From positions 1 to 57,818 of the forward strand of contig JAFXXI010000002.1 of NCBI GenBank assembly GCA_017542345.1: a DNA stretch of 57,818 nt. Direction: 5' to 3'. Made by a program: the position numbers and the translations under genes. Origin of the DNA: Bacteroidales bacterium (lineage in GTDB: Bacteria > Bacteroidota > Bacteroidia > Bacteroidales > P3). Position 1 is the stretch's first letter. Every line of letters begins with the position of its first letter. Below the pieces are notes generated by a model. That model saw nothing but the letters and a program-made list of their open reading frames with translations. It had not been told where the DNA came from and ran no database searches. Below, one piece after another: positions 51,250-57,818 of this stretch.

Positions 51250-52557
51250 CTACTGCACCACCAGGCGCCGCGCGGCGGTGCCCTCGCTGGTTGTCACGCT
51301 CACCGTGTAGGCCCCCTTCGGCAGCCGGCTCACGTCCAGCGTCAGCCTTCCGCTCTCCACCTTGCGGCGCACCACCTCGGTGCCGCGCATATCGGTCACC
51401 GTCAGCACTCCGCCGGACATCCAGGCGCCGCCCTCCAGCGTCACCTCCTCCCGTGCGGGGTTAGGCCGCAACGTGAAGCCCACTGTCCCAGCCACCTCGC
51501 GGATACCCTCCGGCGGGTCTTCCGGGTCGGGGTCTTCGGGGTCGGGGTTGCTCCCTGCCGTCACTGTCCACACACTGCTCCAGGGCGACCACTCCTGACG
51601 GTACAGCAGGTTGCAGCGCGAGCGCACGCTCACCGTGTAGCTGCCGCCGGGTTCCAGTCCGCAGCGGCGCCACTGCCGCTCCGACACAGTATCTGTCTCG
51701 CCCTCTCCGGCTGCGGTGCCCTCGGGGCCGAAACTCACCATCCAGTGCGCCTGCATCGGCAGGCTGTCCCATCGCACGGTCACGCACCCCGCGCTGTCGG
51801 CCTCCACCGTCACGCTGTCGATGCTCACGCACGGCGGGTCGATGATGGGAAACAGGTTCGGCAGCGACCGCTCCGTATGGCCGTCCACCCACATGCTGTC
51901 ATACCTCACGCGGTAGTCGCTGCCGGGGAAATACCACGGCGCTCCGTGATTCTCGTGCCAGAAACACTGCGAAACACCCTCATCCCTTCTGGGAGTGTAC
52001 TCGCTGGTTATTGCAACATAGAAATCCCCCACGACATTTACAGGATTTCCCCATTTCCCATCGAAAATGGCAAACCAGAAAGTCTCAGGAAGATTACGGT
52101 AGTTACAAAATGGATCACTGTACTGGCATCCACGAACGTGCAGCGAATGGTACTGCGTGTCATTGCATACATTTTGAACAAACGACAACTGTTGAAATTT
52201 TGCGTATGACAATCTGTTCATCGCAGAGTCATAGACAGATACTCTCATAGTATCTTGGTTGCTTAAATAACCGCACACAATGCCAATCACCCGCAGGGTG
52301 TCGTCGGTGTGCATCTTCAGCGCATATTCGTCCGGCCAAGCGGAAACGCTTGTGCCATATCCAACAATTTCATAACTGTAAGTCAATCCGCACGGAGTCG
52401 AGTCGGGATGATAGATGCCAGTCTTTGGGAAGTCACCATAATAGAAGTAGGGATACATCCCAATGGTGTCCTCGTATATGAAAGTATACTGCGCTTTCGC
52501 GCAACCTCCACCCAGACATAGCAGGGCAACAATGGTCATCAAATAATTTCTATTCAT
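51250..52557 (-). CDS. Secreted protein with T9SS sorting domain, mosaic composition
   Basis: A 435-residue exported protein. A signal peptide covers residues 1-22 (MNRNYLMTIVALLCLGGGCA, cut after KAQ). Residues 23-235 are an unrecognised beta-rich domain. Residues 240-335 look FN3-like (VTVRWDSLPMQAHWMVSFGP; GLEPGGSYTVSVRSRCN). A DPEDPDPEDPPE linker follows, then a type A T9SS sorting domain (LRPNPAREEVTLEGG; KGAYTVSVTTSEG; RRLVVQ). The DNA for the first half is clearly AT-rich, while the FN3-sorting half is GC-rich like the rest of the window. It follows the 470-residue gene by 15 bases, so the two are co-transcribed. Confidence 0.78.
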   Translation of the reverse strand: MNRNYLMTIVALLCLGGGCAKAQYTFIYEDTIGMYPYFYYGDFPKTGIYHPDSTPCGLTYSYEIVGYGTSVSAWPDEYALKMHTDDTLRVIGIVCGYLSNQDTMRVSVYDSAMNRLSYAKFQQLSFVQNVCNDTQYHSLHVRGCQYSDPFCNYRNLPETFWFAIFDGKWGNPVNVVGDFYVAITSEYTPRRDEGVSQCFWHENHGAPWYFPGSDYRVRYDSMWVDGHTERSLPNLFPIIDPPCVSIDSVTVEADSAGCVTVRWDSLPMQAHWMVSFGPEGTAAGEGETDTVSERQWRRCGLEPGGSYTVSVRSRCNLLYRQEWSPWSSVWTVTAGSNPDPEDPDPEDPPEGIREVAGTVGFTLRPNPAREEVTLEGGAWMSGGVLTVTDMRGTEVVRRKVESGRLTLDVSRLPKGAYTVSVTTSEGTAARRLVVQ

Positions 52558-52572
52558 AATTGGTTTGTCTTT

Positions 52573-53985
52573 TTATTCGCATATTATTTCGAGGGGATAT
52601 TCCTCATGTTCGGGCCACCAAATATCCCATCTAATAATGTAATCGCTCAATATTTGCTCATGGTTGAAATAATACTGGTCGTCTTCCAACGGTTCGACCT
52701 CAATTTTTTCACTATTGGTGCACTCATCCTCCATCATCAGTTCGCTGAACAGCCACAGCGCGCGTAACGACAAATCACTGCGTGAGCCAGAGACGACGCA
52801 TCGATTGAAGGAAGGCACATAATCCAGCGAAAACCAGATATGCTCGCCACTTATATCTTCCGTCGTCACCAAATCCGTATAAGGCGCCGTGATATGCCGA
52901 ATCTGATTTTCCGGATAGACTGGAATCATATATAAAGTTTTATTTTTCTTGTTGTAGGCCAGCTCCCGGTATTCCCAATACGCAGTAGAATTGTCACCAA
53001 CACGGAGTGCAGGTGGCAAAGTGGGGTCGTTATAGAAGCTGATTACGGTCTGATGTCCCAAACCGGGAATGTCGGCAATGCATACTGTCGCGAAATCATT
53101 TCCTCCCATCGCCTCGATGCAGATATTGTTTATCACCTGCATGACACTGGGGGTGGTATGGTATATCGGCATGGGCACTATCCCATCAAAATAACCATTC
53201 TGTATTTTAAAAATATTTTGGCAGATATTTTCTTCGGTATACCTGTTATATGAAATAAGGTTATGGGTACTTGGCAAGGGATAAGTCCATTCCCGTACCG
53301 TCACAACCACATTATCATCGGTCACAGCAATATCATCATAAGTATACTCTTCAAAATAATCCATAATATACTCCAATTTCCATGGGTCATTGCCGCAATG
53401 CCAGAAATCGGCTAAAACAGAGGGATAATGCAACGTATTGTTGGCAGTGTCGACATACATGGCGCCACCCGTCATAAGCAGATGCGTCGCACCATACTCT
53501 TTCACAACCCTCATCCGGCCAAAACCAAGCAATTGCTCATATCCACGGACAAAATAATTCTGATTAGGGGCAACATAGTGAATTTGATCACACACTAAGT
53601 AGTGGATGCTTCCGCCATTGAAGAAGACATCGCTAATACTGAAGTACCCAATAAGAGCACCGCCGCTGGTTATACTGCGATAGTAGTTTCCGCAAAAATA
53701 TACAGTATCGTCGGCAATACGGAAATCGGACACACCCATGCCGGTAGGCAGGAATACCGTGATGGATGTGCCAGCACCTCTGTCCACATAACTGAACCTG
53801 TAATTGGACACAAGAATATCAAAAACAATGTCCACTCTGTTTTTGTAGTGTCTTACGATGGAAAACTCCGCCCCATCGTCTGTCACCTCATAAATTGTGC
53901 TCTGTGCCACAATCCGCGAAGGGCACCATGCTACTAAAATCAGCATAAATATGCTGAAAAGCAATAATTTACTGTAATTTTTCAT
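52573..53985 (-). CDS. AT-rich gene for exported protein of unknown function
   Basis: A 470-residue protein with a signal peptide (about residues 1-27, ending SRIVAQ). The rest is beta-rich with repeated aromatic strands (FRIADDTVYFCGNYY; NKKNKTLYMIPVY; LRALWLFSELMM), which suggests a propeller-like fold; I recognise no family. It has no T9SS sorting domain, so it may remain in the periplasm or work with the sorted protein encoded 15 bases downstream. Base composition and codon choice (many A/T-ending codons) differ strongly from the neighbours, a sign of recent transfer. Repeat copy R3 lies upstream of its promoter. Confidence 0.7.
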   Translation of the reverse strand: MKNYSKLLLFSIFMLILVAWCPSRIVAQSTIYEVTDDGAEFSIVRHYKNRVDIVFDILVSNYRFSYVDRGAGTSITVFLPTGMGVSDFRIADDTVYFCGNYYRSITSGGALIGYFSISDVFFNGGSIHYLVCDQIHYVAPNQNYFVRGYEQLLGFGRMRVVKEYGATHLLMTGGAMYVDTANNTLHYPSVLADFWHCGNDPWKLEYIMDYFEEYTYDDIAVTDDNVVVTVREWTYPLPSTHNLISYNRYTEENICQNIFKIQNGYFDGIVPMPIYHTTPSVMQVINNICIEAMGGNDFATVCIADIPGLGHQTVISFYNDPTLPPALRVGDNSTAYWEYRELAYNKKNKTLYMIPVYPENQIRHITAPYTDLVTTEDISGEHIWFSLDYVPSFNRCVVSGSRSDLSLRALWLFSELMMEDECTNSEKIEVEPLEDDQYYFNHEQILSDYIIRWDIWWPEHEEYPLEIICE

Positions 53986-54010
53986 ATGCTTTAGTATTTT
54001 TTTTTCATTG

Positions 54011-54042
54011 CAAAACTATGCAAAAAGAATGACTTTTGCAAA
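54011..54042 (-). promoter_or_regulatory. Promoter of the AT-rich two-gene operon
   Basis: On the minus strand TTTG (54039-54042), a 20-base spacer and TAGTTTTG (54011-54018) followed by CA. It lies 26 bases before the start codon at 53985. Confidence 0.7.
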
Positions 54043-54126
54043 CTTTTTTTCACTCAAAACACAAACGGTTAAAAATCAGCATCTTACAACTAGATTTACA
54101 AAACGCTGTTTTTTAGGGTCCTGTCC

Positions 54127-54200
54127 GGTTCCCCTCCGGTCCCCCTCCGGTCCCGCTCCGCTCCCCCTCCTATCATCGTCGGTCGAGATGCGAAGAAAGG
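54127..54200 (+). repeat. 11-bp tandem repeat element, copy R3
   Basis: Four 11-bp units: GGTTCCCCTCC (54127), GGTCCCCCTCC (54138), GGTCCCGCTCC (54149) and GCTCCCCCTCC (54160-54170). The conserved tail is TATCATCGTCGGTCGAGATG. The first three units are identical to those of R1. It sits at the edge of the AT-rich insert, 85 bases upstream of the -33 element. Confidence 0.85.
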
Positions 54201-54203
54201 GCG

Positions 54204-54242
54204 AAGAGGGCCCGGCTCGGATGGGGAGCGGGGCCCTCTTTT
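54204..54242. terminator. Stem-loop between ribBA and the AT-rich operon
   Basis: AAGAGGGCCC (54204-54213) pairs with GGGCCCTCTT (54231-54240) around a 17-base GC-rich loop. A short T-run follows on the plus strand; on the minus strand it could end the ribBA transcript, whose stop lies 21 bases away. Confidence 0.55.
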
Positions 54243-54262
54243 AACAATAATTTGGAAATGGA

Positions 54263-55474
54263 TTACCCGATGTGCAGCTCGTGACCCATGCGATCCTGCT
54301 TGGTCTTGAGGTAGCGTTCGTTGTAGCGGTTGGGCTCGACGACGATGGGCACTATCTCGGTGACTTCCAGGCCGTAGCCTTCGAGGCCGGTGCGCTTGAC
54401 GGGGTTGTTGGTGATGAGGCGCATCTTGGAGATATGCTGGTCGCGGAGTATCTGGGCGCCGATGCCGTAGTCGCGCTCGTCGGCCTTGAAGCCGAGTTTG
54501 AGGTTGGCGTCGACGGTATCGAAGCCCTGTTCCTGGAGGTGATAGGCTTTGAGCTTGTTGACCAAGCCGATGCCGCGGCCCTCCTGGCTCATATAAGCTA
54601 TGAGCCCTTTACCCTCATGCTCAATCATTTCCATGGCGCGGTGGAGCTGTTCGCCACAGTCGCACTTGCAGGAGCCGAAGATGTCGCCGGTGGCGCAGCT
54701 GGAGTGGACACGCACCAGGACAGGCTCGTCCTCCTTCCACTCGCCTTTTTTCAGCACCATGTGGGTGATGCCGTTGTCGAGCTGGGTGTAGGCGATGAGC
54801 TGGAAGTTGCCCCACTGGGTGGGCAGGAAGACCTCCTCTTCCTTGCGGATGAGGGTCTCGTGGGCCACGCGGTAGGCAATGAGGTCTTTGATAGTCACTA
54901 TCTTGAGTCCGAAGCGTTTGGCCACTTCCTGCAGCTGGGGCATACGGGCCATGGTGCCGTCGTCGTTGATGATTTCGATGAGGGCGCCGGCAGGTTGGAG
55001 ACCGGCGAGGCGGGCAAGGTCGACGGCGGCCTCGGTGTGGCCGGCACGGACCAGGACGCCGCCGTTGCGGGCGCGCAGGGGGTTGATGTGGCCCGGACGA
55101 CCCAGGTCGTCGGCCTTGGTGGCGGGGTCGGCCAGGGCACGGATGGTGGAGGCTCGGTCGTGCATGGAGACGCCGGTGGTGCAGCCGTCCTTGAGGTTGT
55201 CGACGGTGACGGTGAAGGGGGTGCCCAGGAGCGAGGTGTTGTCGTGCACCTGCATGTCGAGGTTGAGCTCGTGGCAACGCTGCTCGGTGATGGGGGCGCA
55301 AAGCACGCCGCGACCGTTCTTGAGCATGAAGTTGACATGCTCGGGGGTAATCTTCTCGGCGGCCATGATGAAGTCGCCTTCGTTCTCACGGTCCTCGTCG
55401 TCGACGACGATAACGAATTTGCCTTGTCGGAAGTCTTCGACGGCTTCCTCTATAGTGTTGAGTTTGAAATCCAT
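54263..55474 (-). CDS. ribBA: Bifunctional DHBP synthase / GTP cyclohydrolase II
   Basis: A 403-residue enzyme that supplies both precursors of riboflavin. The N half (1-200) is 3,4-dihydroxy-2-butanone-4-phosphate synthase, with [11 protein letters not shown] (25-35) and [12 protein letters not shown]. The C half (205-403) is GTP cyclohydrolase II, with zinc cysteines Cys260, Cys271 and Cys273 ([18 protein letters not shown]) and [16 protein letters not shown] start at ATG 55474; the frame extends to a TTG at 55519, but that lies on the -7 box. No FMN riboswitch is visible in the roughly 35-base leader. Confidence 0.95.
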   Translation of the reverse strand: MDFKLNTIEEAVEDFRQGKFVIVVDDEDRENEGDFIMAAEKITPEHVNFMLKNGRGVLCAPITEQRCHELNLDMQVHDNTSLLGTPFTVTVDNLKDGCTTGVSMHDRASTIRALADPATKADDLGRPGHINPLRARNGGVLVRAGHTEAAVDLARLAGLQPAGALIEIINDDGTMARMPQLQEVAKRFGLKIVTIKDLIAYRVAHETLIRKEEEVFLPTQWGNFQLIAYTQLDNGITHMVLKKGEWKEDEPVLVRVHSSCATGDIFGSCKCDCGEQLHRAMEMIEHEGKGLIAYMSQEGRGIGLVNKLKAYHLQEQGFDTVDANLKLGFKADERDYGIGAQILRDQHISKMRLITNNPVKRTGLEGYGLEVTEIVPIVVEPNRYNERYLKTKQDRMGHELHIG

Positions 55475-55516
55475 AAATGTGCTGACGCGATAGATTGACA
55501 AATGTTTGTAACGCTG

Positions 55517-55524
55517 CAAAAATA
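55517..55524 (-). promoter_or_regulatory. -7 box for ribBA
   Basis: TATTTTTG on the minus strand followed by CAG, about 45 bases before the ATG. No clear TTTG is seen at the right distance. Confidence 0.45.
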
Positions 55525-55554
55525 CGAAAAAAAAGACAAGTCAGAAAAAAGATG

Positions 55555-55562
55555 TATATTTG
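55555..55562 (+). promoter_or_regulatory. -7 box for the small lipoprotein / manA pair
   Basis: TATATTTG on the plus strand followed by CC, 60 bases before the ATG at 55623. It is divergent from the ribBA -7 box about 30 bases away. A -33 element is not evident. Confidence 0.4.
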
Positions 55563-55622
55563 CCGATGGAAAAGCCGTGTGGGGAAATGCACAACGGCAC
55601 TGATAATCAGATACAATAAGAC

Positions 55623-55823
55623 ATGAGAAACATCTTCAGAAAAGCGATGCCTCTGCTGCTGGCGGCCCTGGTGCTGACAGCCAGCACGCTGGCCGTGAGT
55701 TGCAAAAGCTCGTCGGACACCATGTACGGCCGCAAGCAGACCAACAAGGGAGCCAAGGTGAAGTCGAACATCAAGGTCAAGGGCTCGGGTCAAATCAACA
55801 CCCGCACAACCAAATCATACTGA
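55623..55823 (+). CDS. Small lipoprotein
   Basis: A 66-residue protein with a signal peptide ending in the lipobox LAVSC (lipidated Cys27). A short basic and polar tail follows (SSSDTMYGRKQTNKGAKVKS). Similar tiny lysine-rich lipoproteins occur in Bacteroidota and have no known function. Its stop shares a base with the manA start (TGATG), so translation of the two is coupled. Confidence 0.75.
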   Translation: MRNIFRKAMPLLLAALVLTASTLAVSCKSSSDTMYGRKQTNKGAKVKSNIKVKGSGQINTRTTKSY

Positions 55824-56875
55824 TGCAGACAGCACTCTATCCGTTGAAGTTCCTGCCCCTGTACAAGAATGTGCTCTGGGGAGGCAACCGGCTGAAAGAC
55901 TACGGCTTCAACTACGACCCGCTGCCCAACTGCGGCGAGTTGTGGGCGCTGTCGGCGGTTGAGGGACGCGAGAGCGTCATTGCCAACGGTTTCCTGGCCG
56001 AGAACACGCTGAACGAGGCTATCGAGGTCTATATGGGCGACTTGGTGGGCGAAAAGGTCTTCAACCGCTTCGGAACCGAGTTCCCGCTGCTGGTGAAGGT
56101 TATCGACGCCGCACAAGACCTCAGCATCCAGGTGCACCCCGACGACGAGCTGGCGCAGCGGCGCGGCATGCCGCAGGGCAAGACCGAGATGTGGTATGTC
56201 ATGCAGGCCGACCCGGGGGCACGGCTCATCAGCGGCTTCCGCCGCGACACCACGCCCGAGGAATACACCGCCGCCCTCCACAGCGGCCACCTCACCGACC
56301 TGCTGCACAGTGAAGAACCCGAGGCAGGTGACGTATACTTTATCCCTGCCGGCCGTGTGCACGCCCTCGGCAAGGGCCTCATGGTGGCCGAAATACAGCA
56401 GACTTCGGACTGCACCTACCGTATCTACGACTACGACCGCGTGGACAAGGACGGCAAGAAGCGCCAGCTGCATACCGCCGAGGCCATGGACGCCATTGAC
56501 TTCAGCGGCATCCAAGGCCATGCCCACACACACTACCACGCCCACCTCAACGAGACCGTCACCGTGGCCGACTGCCCCTATTTCACCACGCGCTTCGTCG
56601 CTTTCGACACGCCGATACGCAAGAACCTCGAAGAGGTGGACACCTTCGTGCTCTACTTCTGCGTCGAGGGGCTGGCGGCGGTGAAGAGCATGGAGACCAT
56701 CGTGCCGCTGCATACCGGCGAATGCGCGCTGGTACCCGCCGTGGCCGACAGCGTGGAACTCTTCTGCGAAGGCCCCGCCAAGCTGCTGGAAGTGACCATC
56801 GACACCACCGACTGGACCGACGCCCCCAGCGAGGAAAACGACTGGGTAGCACAGTTCATCGCCGACGCCCGGTAA
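55823..56875 (+). CDS. manA: Class I mannose-6-phosphate isomerase
   Basis: Interconverts mannose-6-phosphate and fructose-6-phosphate, feeding mannose into glycolysis or GDP-mannose synthesis. The 350-residue length fits the short Bacteroidota type. The zinc ligands are Gln103 and His105 (SIQVHPDDE), Glu122 (KTEMWYV) and His180 (IPAGRVHALG). The N terminus KNVLWGGNRLKDYG is also typical. The ATG at 55823 overlaps the lipoprotein stop; the frame is open further upstream but covers that gene. A terminator follows. Confidence 0.92.
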   Translation: MQTALYPLKFLPLYKNVLWGGNRLKDYGFNYDPLPNCGELWALSAVEGRESVIANGFLAENTLNEAIEVYMGDLVGEKVFNRFGTEFPLLVKVIDAAQDLSIQVHPDDELAQRRGMPQGKTEMWYVMQADPGARLISGFRRDTTPEEYTAALHSGHLTDLLHSEEPEAGDVYFIPAGRVHALGKGLMVAEIQQTSDCTYRIYDYDRVDKDGKKRQLHTAEAMDAIDFSGIQGHAHTHYHAHLNETVTVADCPYFTTRFVAFDTPIRKNLEEVDTFVLYFCVEGLAAVKSMETIVPLHTGECALVPAVADSVELFCEGPAKLLEVTIDTTDWTDAPSEENDWVAQFIADAR

Positions 56876-56904
56876 CCCTGAGTCCCATAGGAAACACACT
56901 ATAG

Positions 56905-56929
56905 CCGTGGGTAAATCCCACGGTTTTTT
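56905..56929 (+). terminator. Terminator of manA
   Basis: CCGTGGG (56905-56911) pairs with CCCACGG (56917-56923), followed by six T (56924-56929). The hairpin core is nearly the same as the palindrome 60 bases downstream. Confidence 0.8.
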
Positions 56930-56967
56930 GTCATGCCAATTCCAAGCCCCAGCGGGACGGCAGATAA

Positions 56968-56992
56968 TAGCCGTGGGTTTCACCCACGGCTA
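56968..56992. repeat. REP-like palindrome
   Basis: A perfect 11-bp stem TAGCCGTGGGT (56968-56978) and ACCCACGGCTA (56982-56992) with a 3-base loop. ATAGCCGTGGGT also begins the manA terminator (56901-56912), so two copies lie 66 bases apart. The shape is typical of REP elements moved by RAYT transposases; no such gene is in the window. Confidence 0.65.
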
Positions 56993-57009
56993 ATCCATCT
57001 GCGGACAAT

Positions 57010-57330
57010 CTACTTCTTTTTCTTGACTTGGGCGGGCTTGGCCTGGGGCTTGTCGCTGACGACTTTGGTGTCGTAGCCTATCTGCTTCATGGCGGCCTGG
57101 AGCTTCTTGACGTCGGTCTTCGAGGCGTCGTAGGTGACGGCGACGGTCTGCTCCGGGACGCTGGTCTCTATCTTCACCACGCCTTTCTCGAAGCGGAGGT
57201 TCTTCTTAATCTTGTTCTCGCAGTTCTCGCAGTGCATCTGCGGCGTGGGTGTCATCACCAGCACGCGGAGGTCTTTCGAAGCGCCCATGAGCATCAGGGC
57301 GGAGAGGATGACTAAAAACAGCTGTTTCAT
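57010..57330 (-). CDS. Exported heavy-metal-associated (HMA) domain protein
   Basis: A 106-residue protein with a signal-like N terminus (MKQLFLVILSALMLMGAS). One HMA domain spans about residues 22-90, with the metal-binding motif MHCENCENKI (Cys34 and Cys37) and the typical second half VAVTYDASKTDVKKLQAAMK. The tail is lysine-rich. It should bind a soft metal such as copper in the periplasm. It lies 34 bases after the TonB-dependent receptor gene on the same strand, so the two probably act in one metal-handling unit. Confidence 0.82.
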   Translation of the reverse strand: MKQLFLVILSALMLMGASKDLRVLVMTPTPQMHCENCENKIKKNLRFEKGVVKIETSVPEQTVAVTYDASKTDVKKLQAAMKQIGYDTKVVSDKPQAKPAQVKKKK

Positions 57331-57364
57331 AGTGGGTTTTACGTTTTATGTTTAACGTTATTGT

Positions 57365-57818
57365 TTACATTTTCCAGAAATTCATGCGTATGCCGGCGTA
57401 GGCCATGATGCCGTGCACGGGACCCCAGACGAGGGTGGGGTCGAAGGTGGCGGACCAGGGGTTGGCAGCGTTGACCACGGGGTTGGGCTGACGGTAGTTG
57501 GTGAGGTTCTCGCCGCCGACATAGAGGGAGAAATGGCGGAACTCGCGCGTCACCTGCAGGTTGAGCTGCGGGTAGGCAGGGAACTCCTCGCCGCTGACCA
57601 GTGTGCCGTCGGCGTCAAGGTAGGCGGGAATGCGGCCGCCGCCGTTGAGCTGCAGGGTGAGGTCGACCTGCCACACTGCCAGCATAGGCTTCCAGCTGAG
57701 GGTGACGAGGCCTTTGTAGCGGCTCTGCAGCGGCTTCTCGAGCAGCTGGCCGTCGTAGGTGCAGCGCACATAGTTGTAGCGGAAGACGGCTAGGATATTG
57801 AGGTCTTCGGTGATGTCG
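57365..57818 (-). CDS. TonB-dependent receptor, C-terminal part (runs off window)
   Basis: The last 150 or so residues of an outer-membrane receptor; the 5' part lies beyond the window edge. Visible barrel strands include KGLVTLSWKPML, WQVDLTLQLNGGGRIP, FRHFSLYVGGENLTNYRQPNP (the NLTN motif typical of the receptor end) and the final strand YAGIRMNFWKM. No frameshift is seen. The HMA-domain protein follows, which suggests a metal or metal-chelate substrate. Confidence 0.78.
   Translation of the reverse strand, partial: DITEDLNILAVFRYNYVRCTYDGQLLEKPLQSRYKGLVTLSWKPMLAVWQVDLTLQLNGGGRIPAYLDADGTLVSGEEFPAYPQLNLQVTREFRHFSLYVGGENLTNYRQPNPVVNAANPWSATFDPTLVWGPVHGIMAYAGIRMNFWKM

Noticed and set aside
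51250-54110. Prophage or transposon as carrier of the AT-rich island
   Set aside because: No integrase, transposase, target-site duplication or inverted terminal repeat could be seen at its edges.
54263-55519. Longer ribBA starting at 55519
   Set aside because: That codon is TTG and overlaps the -7 promoter box; the ATG at 55474 matches the family N terminus.

Overview
This window is a piece of a chromosome from a GC-rich member of the Bacteroidota, most likely order Bacteroidales. Four lines of evidence point there: promoters of the phylum-specific TTTG-N18/20-TAnnTTTG type; a PorZ-like component of the type IX secretion system (T9SS) plus two secreted proteins with C-terminal T9SS sorting domains; Bacteroidota-type versions of LptC, LptE, ZapA, RNase Y, urocanate hydratase and SDR-type threonine dehydrogenase; and A-rich leaders instead of Shine-Dalgarno sites in front of most genes. 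I cannot name a genus from the sequence.

Layout. 1-14 kb: a truncated secreted-protein gene, a DUF1573 protein, an aminotransferase and a GreA/B-like protein on the plus strand. Facing them is a minus-strand trio: a giant FN3/cleaved-adhesin T9SS cargo protein, an M16 peptidase, and a three-part fusion of a membrane GT-C-like module, a GH5-like hydrolase and a carboxypeptidase-regulatory-like domain. 14-23 kb: one compact plus-strand operon with a PE-repeat protein, gmk, mreC, a TraB/GumN protein, mreD, porZ, recO and a subtilisin-like protease with a barrel-like C terminus. 23-28 kb: hutU, a duplicated 82-bp intergenic element, a SIMPL protein and the queuosine genes queC-queE-queF. 28-33 kb: a zinc metallopeptidase, a decayed kbl remnant beside an intact tdh, a C69 dipeptidase and pth. 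33-43 kb: coaX, an outer-membrane barrel, a TPR protein, lptC, lpxD and then two SGNH hydrolases plus an MBOAT acyltransferase, which together look like an envelope O-acylation unit.

43-51 kb is on the minus strand: a DUF2723 membrane protein, lptE, a 56-residue small protein, an arginase-fold protein with altered metal-site motifs, three tRNAs (Arg-TCT, Pro-TGG, Ser-GCT), gpmA, lgt, rny, zapA and a coiled-coil ZapA partner. 51-54 kb is a visibly AT-rich insert encoding two exported proteins, one carrying a GC-rich sorting domain. 54-57.8 kb holds ribBA, a small lipoprotein, manA, an HMA-domain protein and the end of a TonB-dependent receptor.

The strongest unexplained signals are in the non-coding DNA. 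An element of exactly four 11-bp units with a conserved tail occurs three times (about 434, 13793 and 54127), always in the same orientation and always upstream of a minus-strand gene for an exported protein. Perfect 8-bp tandem arrays abut start codons; the one before coaX has 17 uninterrupted units ending one base before the ATG. At protein level the GT-C/GH5 fusion, the protease-barrel fusion and the SGNH-SGNH-MBOAT cluster behind lptC-lpxD deserve most attention.
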